Of a stretch of DNA of 7,493 bases, positions 1 through 6,099 are shown in pieces. The DNA is from Victivallales bacterium (GTDB lineage: Bacteria > Verrucomicrobiota > Lentisphaeria > Oligosphaerales > Oligosphaeraceae). The first letter of the stretch is position 1. Each line of letters begins with the position of its first letter. A program made the position numbers and the translations under genes. Location: positions 1 through 7,493 of the forward strand of contig JAGCTA010000414.1 of assembly GCA_017963875.1 (NCBI GenBank), given 5' to 3'. The notes below the pieces were generated by a model that saw only the letters and a list, made by a program, of their open reading frames with translations, made no database searches and had not been told where the DNA came from.

Positions 1-206
1 CAGGCGTTCCTGAAATGCAGGCGAATGGCCGTGGCGATATCGATCTTCTCGGGTACATCCGCGTCCTCCGCAAGTTCAATTATGATGGTCCTGTTGACTT
101 GGAAGTCATTGGTGCCAAGGAATATGAATTGCCTGCTTGCGTGGCGATCGCCGCAGAGGCGCGCGGTCATATCCAGGCTTGCCTCCAGGCTGTAGGCGAG
201 CGCTGA
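1..206 (+). CDS. Sugar phosphate isomerase/epimerase, C-terminal end (partial)
   Basis: Only the last 68 residues are present; the frame is open to the left edge, so the true start lies outside the window. The visible part contains G-R-G-D-I-D followed by a helix, then Y-D-G-P-V-D-L-E-V. This is the pattern of the last strands of the xylose-isomerase-like TIM barrel (AP_endonuc_2 superfamily), where a G-x-GDID/GxID segment precedes the final beta strand ending in an acidic residue. Members isomerise or epimerise sugars or inositol derivatives in the cytoplasm, usually with a divalent metal. The substrate cannot be told from this fragment. The stop codon lies 17 bp before the MFS transporter start, so the two are probably co-transcribed. 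The methionine at 15 is internal, not a start. Confidence 0.72.
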   Translation, partial: GVPEMQANGRGDIDLLGYIRVLRKFNYDGPVDLEVIGAKEYELPACVAIAAEARGHIQACLQAVGER

Positions 207-211
207 TTCGC

Positions 212-215
212 GGAG
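212..215 (+). promoter_or_regulatory. Shine-Dalgarno for the MFS transporter
   Basis: GGAG lies 8 bases before the ATG at 224. It supports that start over the upstream in-frame ATG at 137, which would overlap the preceding gene by 70 bases. Confidence 0.6.
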
Positions 216-223
216 TACTGACT

Positions 224-1483
224 ATGACGGGGCAGAGCAGGGCTGATGGACTTCTGTCACGGGGATTTGCCTTTTTCATTAGCACTCAGTTTCTTGGTGC
301 ATTTAATGACAATGCGTTTAAATTCCTGATTATCGGCTTTGCAATGTCCCGTTTGACGTCTGATGCTGCTAGAAACTACATCCCGCTGGCATCGTCGCTG
401 TTCATTCTTCCATTCCTTATTTTTTCCAGTTACGCAGGCTACCTGTCGGACAGGTTTACGAAGCGTCAGGTCATGATATGGACGAAGGTGATGGAAGTGG
501 CGGTGATGCTTGCGGGATTCGTGCTTTTTTATTGTCAAGCGACGTATTGGCTTCTGGCTGTGTTATTTCTGATGGGGGCTCAAAGCACATTCTTCAGCCC
601 TGCGAAGTATGCCTATCTTCCTGAAACATTGCGTGACGAATGTCTTTCGTCAGGCAACGGTCTTCTTCAGTTGTTCACTTTTCTTGCCATTATTTTTGGC
701 GGAGGCGTTGGAAGTACTCTCGCGGAACGTTTTTCCGACAGCATTCACTGGGGAGCAATAGTCTGTGTCGCGGTGGCACTTGTCGGCTTGGCAACAAGTT
801 TGGGCATTGGGCGGACGCGTCCTGGCTCCCCTGATGCACCGCGTTGCTATGATCCCATCCGCCCGCATTTGAGGACGCTTGCACAATTGTTCAAAGACCC
901 GTTGCTGAAATTCTCCATTGTCGGCTGCACGTTCTTCTGGTGCGCGGCGACAGTCATCCAGTCCAACATCCCGATCATCGTACGCCAGGACATTGGCGCG
1001 GGTGATTCTGCGATGGGGTATTTCCAGGCAGCCCTAGCGCTGGGCATCGGCATTGGCAGTGCATTGGCGGGTGTGCTTTCCTTTGGGAAAATCGCATACG
1101 GCTTTGTGTTGCCAAGCGGATGCATGCTTGGTGTGCTTCTCGTTGTCTGTGGACTGTCTTCCTCCAGTCTTATGATGGCCCTGGTGACATGCGCACTGGT
1201 CGGTCTGGCGGGAGGATTCTACCAGATTCCGCTGACCGCAGGTATCCAACAGCGCAGCCCCGAGGCAATTCGCGGCGCAAGTCTTGCGGCATGCAATGCG
1301 CTTGACTGCATTTCAATGCTTATCGGCACTGCATTGCATTGGCTGTTGCTCAGACCAATATATACGACGAGTGGTCGCCTTATACGTTTATCGGGTGGCG
1401 GCGTTCTCATCGCATTGGGCTTGCTGACGATATGCTATATGGCGTTCCTGATGCGCATCAAGCCGCGAGACGCAGGAAAATAA
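224..1483 (+). CDS. MFS transporter, LplT-like (putative lysophospholipid transporter)
   Basis: The product is a 419-residue inner-membrane protein of the major facilitator superfamily with about 12 hydrophobic segments. It carries marks of the LplT / Aas N-terminal transporter group: QFLGAFNDNAFK at residues 22-33 in the first helix, G-Y-L-S-D-R-F-T-K-R at 72-81 (the loop 2-3 MFS motif), FFSPAKYAYLPE at 123-134, and a GGFYQIPL...IQQRSP...RGASLAACN stretch at about 330-358. In enterobacteria LplT flips lysophospholipids inward for re-acylation by Aas; in many other bacteria the same MFS unit is fused to acyltransferase and acyl-ACP synthetase domains. Here the protein ends after the MFS domain and no acyltransferase gene adjoins it. 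The substrate is therefore inferred from family resemblance only. The start at 224 has a good GGAG ribosome binding site and leaves 17 bp after the upstream epimerase, consistent with an operon. Confidence 0.78.
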   Translation: MTGQSRADGLLSRGFAFFISTQFLGAFNDNAFKFLIIGFAMSRLTSDAARNYIPLASSLFILPFLIFSSYAGYLSDRFTKRQVMIWTKVMEVAVMLAGFVLFYCQATYWLLAVLFLMGAQSTFFSPAKYAYLPETLRDECLSSGNGLLQLFTFLAIIFGGGVGSTLAERFSDSIHWGAIVCVAVALVGLATSLGIGRTRPGSPDAPRCYDPIRPHLRTLAQLFKDPLLKFSIVGCTFFWCAATVIQSNIPIIVRQDIGAGDSAMGYFQAALALGIGIGSALAGVLSFGKIAYGFVLPSGCMLGVLLVVCGLSSSSLMMALVTCALVGLAGGFYQIPLTAGIQQRSPEAIRGASLAACNALDCISMLIGTALHWLLLRPIYTTSGRLIRLSGGGVLIALGLLTICYMAFLMRIKPRDAGK

Positions 1484-1525
1484 CGTGGAAATATGTGCTC
1501 AAAACAGAAAAAAGTGAATCATGGC

Positions 1526-1553
1526 TTGCAGAAGAGGAGTTTTAAAGTATAGT
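1526..1553 (+). promoter_or_regulatory. Candidate sigma70-type promoter for the ABC ATPase gene
   Basis: TTGCAG (1526-1531) and TATAGT (1548-1553) are separated by 16 bases, in the 133-bp AT-rich gap between the MFS gene and the ABC ATPase gene. Each box has one or two mismatches to the consensus. A transcript would carry a leader of about 55 bases. A further TATAAA at 1580-1585 is an alternative -10 box without a well-placed -35 partner. I see no clear hairpin or operator in the rest of this gap. Confidence 0.35.
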
Positions 1554-1616
1554 TTGCATATAGTTATTGAAAAGTGGATTATAAATTGAGCAAATTTCAT
1601 TTGGGTTCAACGGATC

Positions 1617-2801
1617 ATGGCACAAGTCAAACTGGAACATGTCGGCAAGATTTATGCGGGAAACGTCAGAGCGGTCAAGGATTTCAATTTGACCATTGAG
1701 GACGGGGAGTTCATCGTAATGGTCGGTCCTTCGGGATGCGGCAAGTCCACGACACTTCGTATGGTCGCGGGGCTTGAGGACATTTCGGAGGGCACGGTGT
1801 CCATTGGAGACCGTGTGGTGAATGACGTTTTGCCAAAGGACAGGGATATCGCGATGGTATTCCAGAACTATGCCTTGTATCCAGACAAGACTGTATATGA
1901 GAATATGGCATTCTGTTTGAGAATGCGTCCATACGTCAGCCAGACGATTTCGTCTGGAGGAATGTTTGATTCGTTGCTGAACTGGTGGCGTCTTCGCCGA
2001 GAAAAAAACGCCATGATCGACCGACGTGTCCGTGAAGCGGCGGATATCCTTGGTATTCAGGGACTTCTGAATCGCCGACCGAAGGCGTTGTCTGGTGGGC
2101 AACGGCAGCGAGTCGCCGTCGGACGCTGCATTGTTCGCGATCCTGCGGTTTTTCTGTTTGACGAGCCGTTGTCGAATCTTGATGCGAAAATGCGCGTCCA
2201 GATGCGCACGGAGATTTCCCGTCTGCACAATAAACTGCGTACGACCATGATTTATGTCACGCATGACCAGACGGAGGCAATGACCATGGGCGACCGCATT
2301 GTCGTGATGAAGGACGGACTCATTCAGCAGGTGGATGCGCCATCGGATTTGTATGACAATCCAGTCAATACATTCGTGGCGGGATTCATTGGAACTCCTC
2401 CGATGAATTTCTTTACCATGCATGTGGAAAAGTCAAATGGCGGGTTTCTTATCAAAGATGAAAGTTTCAGCCTGAAGGCACCCGATTCCTGGACAAAGGC
2501 GCTGGAACCATACGAAGGGAAGAAAATCACATTCGGTCTTCGCCCCGAGCATATTGGTTCACCTTTGGCGGAAGCACAGGAGAACCCCCAGAGAATTCCT
2601 GCAACTGTGGAAGTCATTGAGCCAATGGGGTCGGAGACGTATCTGTATCTCAAGGCGGCTGGCGCGAATTTCATCGCGCGCGTCGATCCTCATCGCATTT
2701 GCAAAGTGGGCGAGACCATTGATTTGGCTGTCATGATGGACAGAGGGCACATCTTTGATATAGAAACAACAGAACGAATCAAGGGCTTCAAAAACAGTTA
2801 A
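1617..2801 (+). CDS. ABC transporter ATP-binding protein, MalK/UgpC/MsmK type, with insertion
   Basis: This 394-residue cytoplasmic ATPase would power a carbohydrate-type (CUT1) ABC importer. All nucleotide-binding motifs are intact: Walker A GPSGCGKST at 37-45, Q-loop Q83, signature LSGGQ at 158-162, Walker B VFLFDEP at 178-184, D-loop SNLD at 186-189 and switch histidine H216 in VTHDQTEAMT. After residue 240 it continues into the MalK-type regulatory region (DLYDNPVNTFVAGFIGTPPMNFF, GLRPEHIG at 308-315, then a TOBE-like OB fold to the end). Two things are odd. In the helical subdomain, about 23 extra residues lie between R104 and I134, where relatives have a short linker; the segment holds MFDSLLNWWRLRRE. 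Also, the usual Y-P-H-M/L after the Q-loop is Y-P-D-K here. No permease or binding-protein gene lies beside it, so it may serve several importers, as MsmK does. The ATG at 1617 starts at the family's usual N-terminus but has no strong Shine-Dalgarno. Confidence 0.93.
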   Translation: MAQVKLEHVGKIYAGNVRAVKDFNLTIEDGEFIVMVGPSGCGKSTTLRMVAGLEDISEGTVSIGDRVVNDVLPKDRDIAMVFQNYALYPDKTVYENMAFCLRMRPYVSQTISSGGMFDSLLNWWRLRREKNAMIDRRVREAADILGIQGLLNRRPKALSGGQRQRVAVGRCIVRDPAVFLFDEPLSNLDAKMRVQMRTEISRLHNKLRTTMIYVTHDQTEAMTMGDRIVVMKDGLIQQVDAPSDLYDNPVNTFVAGFIGTPPMNFFTMHVEKSNGGFLIKDESFSLKAPDSWTKALEPYEGKKITFGLRPEHIGSPLAEAQENPQRIPATVEVIEPMGSETYLYLKAAGANFIARVDPHRICKVGETIDLAVMMDRGHIFDIETTERIKGFKNS

Positions 2802-2831
2802 CGCTGGCGGACTAAACTGAAACCATTGCTC

Positions 2832-2881
2832 GCTATTGACCCAATAGCCTATAACGCAATGCGTTGAATTCAATTGTTTTT
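2832..2881 (+). terminator. Possible terminator region downstream of the ABC ATPase gene
   Basis: Two small inverted repeats lie in the 93-bp gap between convergent genes: GCTATTG/CAATAGC (2832-2838 with 2842-2848, 3-base loop) and AACGC/GCGTT (2853-2857 with 2861-2865, 3-base loop). A run of five T follows at 2877-2881. The stems are short and the T run sits 11 bases after the second one, so this is at best a weak intrinsic terminator for the plus-strand gene. On the minus strand no T run follows either stem. Confidence 0.33.
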
Positions 2882-2894
2882 CCCATCTGATGAA

Positions 2895-3248
2895 TCAGGA
2901 GCCTTTGGGGGGTGACGGGGGCACGTCGGCAGTCATAAGAAAGGGCTTCAAAGCGGCTTGGGCGTTGTTGCTCAATGGATGCCTCCGAAATCCGATGATT
3001 TTTGTCCCACGATATCCAAAAAACTGTTCGACTTCAGCCATTGTCAATGCCTGATATATTGGACAGGAAAAATCCCGCTGCATCTGCTTTAAACTGTTTT
3101 CACTCAAATCTTCCGTGACCAGCAGGAACTGCAAGCGGTTTTTGACTTGGTGTAGGCGTTCTCTGCCCACTTCAAAAATCCGTGCCTTTCGCATAAAAGG
3201 CCCCAGTCTTTCAAACACTTCCTTTGAATCCAACGGTTGCTCAGGCAT
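2895..3248 (-). CDS. Small L7Ae/YlxQ-like putative RNA-binding protein
   Basis: The product is a 117-residue soluble protein. Residues 12-100 fit the outline of the L7Ae/L30e/YlxQ fold: an N-terminal helix LGPFMRKARIFEVGRERL, a strand and turn LQFLLVTEDLSENSLKQM (39-56) matching the family pattern of a hydrophobic strand ending in (A/T)-x-D-x-S-x-N-(T/S), a segment CPIYQALTMAEVEQFFG (62-78) like the V-P-x-x-x-x-x-x-x-E-L-G region, then TKIIGF (82-87). Proteins of this fold bind kink-turn RNA; the bacterial YlxQ type is usually encoded between nusA and infB. Here the gene stands alone, convergent with the ABC ATPase gene and divergent from the GspC/PilP-like gene. The proline-rich tail (PPSPPKGS) lies outside the fold. 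The assignment rests on pattern recognition only; a different small alpha/beta protein is possible. The ATG at 3248 has only a weak GTGAG-like site upstream. Confidence 0.5.
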   Translation of the reverse strand: MPEQPLDSKEVFERLGPFMRKARIFEVGRERLHQVKNRLQFLLVTEDLSENSLKQMQRDFSCPIYQALTMAEVEQFFGYRGTKIIGFRRHPLSNNAQAALKPFLMTADVPPSPPKGS

Positions 3249-3300
3249 CTTGTTTTACTCACTATCTTTTGATTTTCAGGTTGATTTGTCTAATAATGAC

Positions 3301-3306
3301 TATAAT
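3301..3306 (+). promoter_or_regulatory. Candidate -10 box in the divergent spacer
   Basis: The 103-bp AT-rich spacer between the divergent genes contains a perfect TATAAT at 3301-3306. The best upstream -35-like hexamer, TTGATT at 3281-3286, leaves a spacer of only 14 bases, shorter than normal. If used, it would drive the membrane-protein gene that starts at 3352. I could not pick out a convincing promoter for the opposite gene. Confidence 0.3.
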
Positions 3307-3351
3307 TTATAGCAACTATTGATTTTAGCGAAGGACATCAACAGTAAATTC

Positions 3352-4017
3352 ATGAAACATACGATGGATTGGTTAAAAAACGAATGGGAAATTGCCACAC
3401 TTGTTGTCATGGTGATTATCCTTGTCCTATGGGGCTTGTTTTCCCTGTTGACTAATGAAAAGACAGAAGAAATCATCGTGAATAGGCCTCTTTCTTCAGA
3501 AAAGTTGGAATTATTGTCCCATTCTGGAAAGGAGTTTCTGACGTCAAGGGAAACTGCGTCCCTAGGCACTTCTTCACGCCCATTCTCCCTGCCAGATTCG
3601 ATGCTTCGCCCTGAAGAAAAACCTCAGCCAAAACCAAAGTTCAAAATGCCGTCATTGCCATCCATACCTAAAATCCAGCAGCCGAAAACTCCAGAAAAAA
3701 AAGTGGAGGCAGAAGCGCCAGCACCGCCCAAACCACTCCCTGTCGAGCCAAGACTCATCGGCGGGTCGCTATATTATGCGGAATCACAGGATTTGTCAAA
3801 TGGGATGAGAGTGGCCATAATGAAACTGATAATGCAGAACGAAGCCATTTCACTCGCCTTGGCAAAAGGCGAAATGGCATACGGTATCACCATTGTCAAT
3901 ATAACGGAGAAAAACGTTTATCTGCTGGATGCCAAAAAAAGGAAAATCGTTTTAAAACGCGATGGAGAAACAAAACTGTGGGTAAATGATCGCTCTGTTG
4001 CCAATGATGGTAGATAA
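3352..4017 (+). CDS. Single-pass membrane protein with proline-rich linker and GspC/PilP-like C-terminal domain
   Basis: This 221-residue protein has a short basic/acidic cytoplasmic start, one transmembrane helix at about 13-33 (IATLVVMVIILVLWGLF), and an outside portion. A long charged, proline-rich linker runs from about 85 to 135 (KPQPKPKFKMPSLPSIPK... APAPPKPLPVEP). A compact domain follows at 135-215, with LIGGSLYY, then YGITIVNITEKNVYLLDAKKRKIVLKRDGE. That last stretch (strand, I-x-x-I-x-x-x-x-V-x-L, charged turn, V-x-L-x-x-x-G) resembles the beta-rich homology region of GspC and PilP, inner-membrane proteins that contact the secretin in type II secretion or type IV pili. No other secretion or pilus gene is in the window, so the role is inferred. 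A TonB-like periplasm-spanning protein is an alternative. The start is uncertain: ATG 3352 and ATG 3364 both precede the helix, a TTG at 3319 would add 11 residues, and the AAGGA at 3331-3335 sits 16 bases from 3352. Confidence 0.62.
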   Translation: MKHTMDWLKNEWEIATLVVMVIILVLWGLFSLLTNEKTEEIIVNRPLSSEKLELLSHSGKEFLTSRETASLGTSSRPFSLPDSMLRPEEKPQPKPKFKMPSLPSIPKIQQPKTPEKKVEAEAPAPPKPLPVEPRLIGGSLYYAESQDLSNGMRVAIMKLIMQNEAISLALAKGEMAYGITIVNITEKNVYLLDAKKRKIVLKRDGETKLWVNDRSVANDGR

Positions 4018-4078
4018 TGGCTTGGCTACCGTTGTTACCGTGGTTGTTCTGTGCCTCGGGCGCAGCCAGAGACGAGTT

Positions 4079-4107
4079 CGCCATCGTTGCTAATGGCGTG
4101 CGTTTTT
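4079..4107 (+). terminator. Possible weak terminator for the membrane-protein gene
   Basis: The inverted repeat CGCCAT/ATGGCG (4079-4084 with 4093-4098, 8-base loop) is followed after four bases by TTTTT (4103-4107). It lies about 60 bases after the plus-strand stop and overlaps the last codons of the convergent AAA ATPase gene. The stem is short and part of it is coding sequence, so it may be chance. Confidence 0.25.
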
Positions 4108-5553
4108 GCCATATTTAGAGGCAGGTGTCGCCCGCGAGAACGCCCAGGAACGGATGGCCTTGATCTGCTGTTCCATCGTATCGGAAAGCGGAACGATTCG
4201 TGCCATGACATTTTCAAGGTCATGCTGGTTAAATTCCCTTTTCTCGAAAAACGCTTCCGTGCGCGCGGAGATGATCGCCTGTTCAATTTCAGCACCGTTC
4301 CAGCCTTCTGTCATGATCTGGAGCATCTTGAAATCAAAGTCATCTGGGTTGGCATTGTTGCGGAGCAGGTGGATTCGGAGGATTTCAGCACGCTCTTCCT
4401 TTGCGGGGAGGTCGCAGAAGAACACTTCATCAAAACGGCCTTTTCTGAGGATTTCAGCAGGGAGCGCAGTGATTTTGTTCGCCGTCGCCGCAATGAAAAT
4501 CAACGGTGGTTTTTCCTGCATCCATGTGAGGAATGAGGAGAAGATATGGGGTGAAATGCGCTGGCCTGAATCGTCTAGTCCCAGTGCGTTTTCGATTTCA
4601 TCAATCCACAGAACGGCTGGCGCAACGGATTCAATCGTCTTGAGCGCACGGTGGAAAGCCTCCTCTGGTGAACCATACATGCCTGAAAACACCAGATTCA
4701 TGTCCAGACGGAACATCGGGATATTCCATAACGATGATATTGTCTTGATGCAGAGGGATTTGCCGCAGCCAGAGACTCCCATGATGAGCAAACCCTTTGG
4801 AACTGGGACTCCGGCGTCAGCCGCTTCCTGTGTGAACATGTGCTGGCGCTTCAGCAACCAGTTCTTCAAGTTGTCTAGACCGCCAATGCCGTCAATTTTC
4901 CATTTCGGCGGCGCAAATTCAAGAAAACCAGATTTCTTGACGACGTTTTTCTTTTCCGAGAATATTTCGTCCATCAGTTGTTCAGCAGATGCCTCAGCAT
5001 TTCTGCACGCGCGTGCGAGAACATATTCTATTTCATTCTCTGTCAAGCCCTTGAGTGCCATGGTGACGTCGCGAATTGCCTCTTTGGGGATATGGTAGTC
5101 CTGGTGCTTTTCAAGGGCGGAAATGATGATGTCATGGATGTCATTTGAATCGGGCAGAGGAACTTCGATGAAATGGACTTCTTTCTTTAAGGCTTCAGGA
5201 AGAATGTGTTCCGCGCAGATGAGGAAAATGGTGCGGTCTGGCTTGTCCTGCCCGTCATAGTAGGCATCCCGTAGTGCACGGACGACTTCTGGATTTGACA
5301 TGAATGGTGCCAGGTCAAGGAAAACGATGAATCCTCTCATGTTTTCGCGGATGATTTTAATGAGTGCTTCAACAGGCGCGGTGGTTGCTGGGTCATTGTC
5401 CAGTCCATATATGCATGACCACGTATGGATTGGCGTGGCACCTGCAAGTTCAGAGATCGCACGCGTCATGCGCTTTTCTTCTGGCGAGAATAGGTAAACA
5501 ATGGGTGAGAGGCCATCGACGGCTGCCTTGAGTTGATTCTTCAGTTCTGACAT
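4090..5553 (-). CDS. Ycf46-like AAA+ ATPase
   Basis: The product is a 487-residue soluble ATPase. Residues 1-200 form the degenerate N-terminal domain typical of Ycf46-like proteins: SPIVYLFSPEEKRM near the start, a W-x-x-x-x-G-L motif (45-51), FIVFLDLAPFMSNPEVVRALRD (75-96), then LICAEHILPEALKKEVHFIEVPLP (111-134). The catalytic AAA domain begins near 220 (IDGIGGLDNLKNWL). It has Walker A GVSGCGKS at 259-266, Walker B VLWIDE at 314-319, a sensor-1 asparagine N359 in IAATAN, arginine-finger candidates R370 and R373 in LRKGRF, and GWNGAEIEQA (417-426) in the lid. All residues expected for ATP binding and hydrolysis are present. Ycf46 is of poorly known function; in cyanobacteria it has been linked to photosynthesis and CO2 use, but such AAA proteins are widespread in other bacteria and probably remodel a protein partner. 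It starts 34 bp after the NUDIX gene with GGAG (5563-5566 on this strand) nine bases before the ATG, and is probably the last gene of the Hsp70-NUDIX-AAA operon. Confidence 0.88.
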   Translation of the reverse strand: MSELKNQLKAAVDGLSPIVYLFSPEEKRMTRAISELAGATPIHTWSCIYGLDNDPATTAPVEALIKIIRENMRGFIVFLDLAPFMSNPEVVRALRDAYYDGQDKPDRTIFLICAEHILPEALKKEVHFIEVPLPDSNDIHDIIISALEKHQDYHIPKEAIRDVTMALKGLTENEIEYVLARACRNAEASAEQLMDEIFSEKKNVVKKSGFLEFAPPKWKIDGIGGLDNLKNWLLKRQHMFTQEAADAGVPVPKGLLIMGVSGCGKSLCIKTISSLWNIPMFRLDMNLVFSGMYGSPEEAFHRALKTIESVAPAVLWIDEIENALGLDDSGQRISPHIFSSFLTWMQEKPPLIFIAATANKITALPAEILRKGRFDEVFFCDLPAKEERAEILRIHLLRNNANPDDFDFKMLQIMTEGWNGAEIEQAIISARTEAFFEKREFNQHDLENVMARIVPLSDTMEQQIKAIRSWAFSRATPASKYGKNARH

Positions 5554-5562
5554 TTGTGAAAT

Positions 5563-5566
5563 CTCC
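5563..5566 (-). promoter_or_regulatory. Shine-Dalgarno for the AAA ATPase gene
   Basis: On the minus strand GGAG ends nine bases before the ATG at 5553 and supports that start. It is one of only two clear Shine-Dalgarno sites in the window. Confidence 0.55.
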
Positions 5567-5587
5567 GTTGAATATGGCTATGTGAGG

Positions 5588-6082
5588 TTACATTCTAACG
5601 CATGACCACGACAGCGGTTTGTCATGGTCGTATGGCAGGTAGCCGTGGAAGGGGCGAGGGTCGTCATCGAAGACTAGCGGCATGAAATATCTGTCTCCCT
5701 CCCAAAGAGATAAGGAATTGATATCCTTGACAGGCACCCAGAGCAACGGCCCCTCATTGCTTTCCTTTGAAGGAATGCCGTCAAAAGCGGTGACAAGGAA
5801 AATAAAGGCGATCCAGTCTTCGCCCTTGCTGCCGAAGTTGGTCCAGTTGACAGTTCCGCGGAGCGTCATGCTTGTGACGGTGATTCCTGCCTCTTCCTTG
5901 ATTTCTCGAATCATGCATGTGGCGATGTCCTCTTTCGGTTCCATGTGACCGCCGAGGCCATTGTATTTGCCGAATTGCTCGTCATCATTTCTGAAGACGC
6001 GGTATGTCATCAGCACATTCTGCCTGTCTTCTGAAAGGACATAGCCCAATGTGCTCATTATGGGGCGGTATTGTTTTGACAT
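5588..6082 (-). CDS. NUDIX hydrolase, MTH1-like (putative 8-oxo-dGTP diphosphatase)
   Basis: The product is a 164-residue NUDIX enzyme. The Nudix box is complete: G45-x5-E51-x7-R59-E60-I-K-E63-E64-A-G66-I67, which binds the catalytic metal ions. The box is preceded by FGKYNGLGGHMEP. The C-terminus has LWEGDRYFMPLVF (126-138) and FHGYL (145-149). Both resemble the human MTH1 pattern, where a W-x-D-D-x-Y-W-x-P-L segment and an FHGYF motif close the nucleobase pocket. This favours hydrolysis of oxidised purine nucleoside triphosphates such as 8-oxo-dGTP to monophosphate plus pyrophosphate, which would protect DNA from mutation. Substrate range is inferred. The chosen ATG at 6082 lies 17 bp after the Hsp70 stop, and the protein then has the usual family length. 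An in-frame ATG at 6160 would overlap Hsp70 by 61 bases. No Shine-Dalgarno is visible, so translation may be coupled to the upstream gene. ATG 6058 is another possible start. Confidence 0.87.
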   Translation of the reverse strand: MSKQYRPIMSTLGYVLSEDRQNVLMTYRVFRNDDEQFGKYNGLGGHMEPKEDIATCMIREIKEEAGITVTSMTLRGTVNWTNFGSKGEDWIAFIFLVTAFDGIPSKESNEGPLLWVPVKDINSLSLWEGDRYFMPLVFDDDPRPFHGYLPYDHDKPLSWSCVRM

Positions 6083-6099
6083 GATGTTGTTTTGACTGG

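Noticed and set aside
137..223. Earlier in-frame ATG for the MFS transporter
   Set aside because: It would add 29 arginine-rich residues that overlap the upstream epimerase and are not expected in the family. The ATG at 224 has a GGAG site at proper spacing.
1484..1616. Gap between the MFS and ABC ATPase genes checked for a riboswitch, terminator or small RNA
   Set aside because: No strong hairpin followed by T residues and no recognisable riboswitch core; only a candidate promoter could be supported. A 22-codon frame at 1521-1589 has no ribosome binding site or recognisable motif.
1542..2423. 293-codon minus-strand reading frame opposite the ABC ATPase gene
   Set aside because: It is the antisense of a gene with all ABC motifs intact, and its histidine- and arginine-rich translation resembles no protein family.
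4018..4062. Near-repeat TACCGTTGT/TACCGTGGTTGT after the membrane-protein gene
   Set aside because: Only two short imperfect copies are present, with no further units, so chance is likely.
4106..5098. 330-codon plus-strand reading frame opposite the AAA ATPase gene
   Set aside because: Its translation has no recognisable family motif and is rich in serine and arginine, as expected from reading the antisense of a gene. The opposite strand has a full set of AAA motifs.
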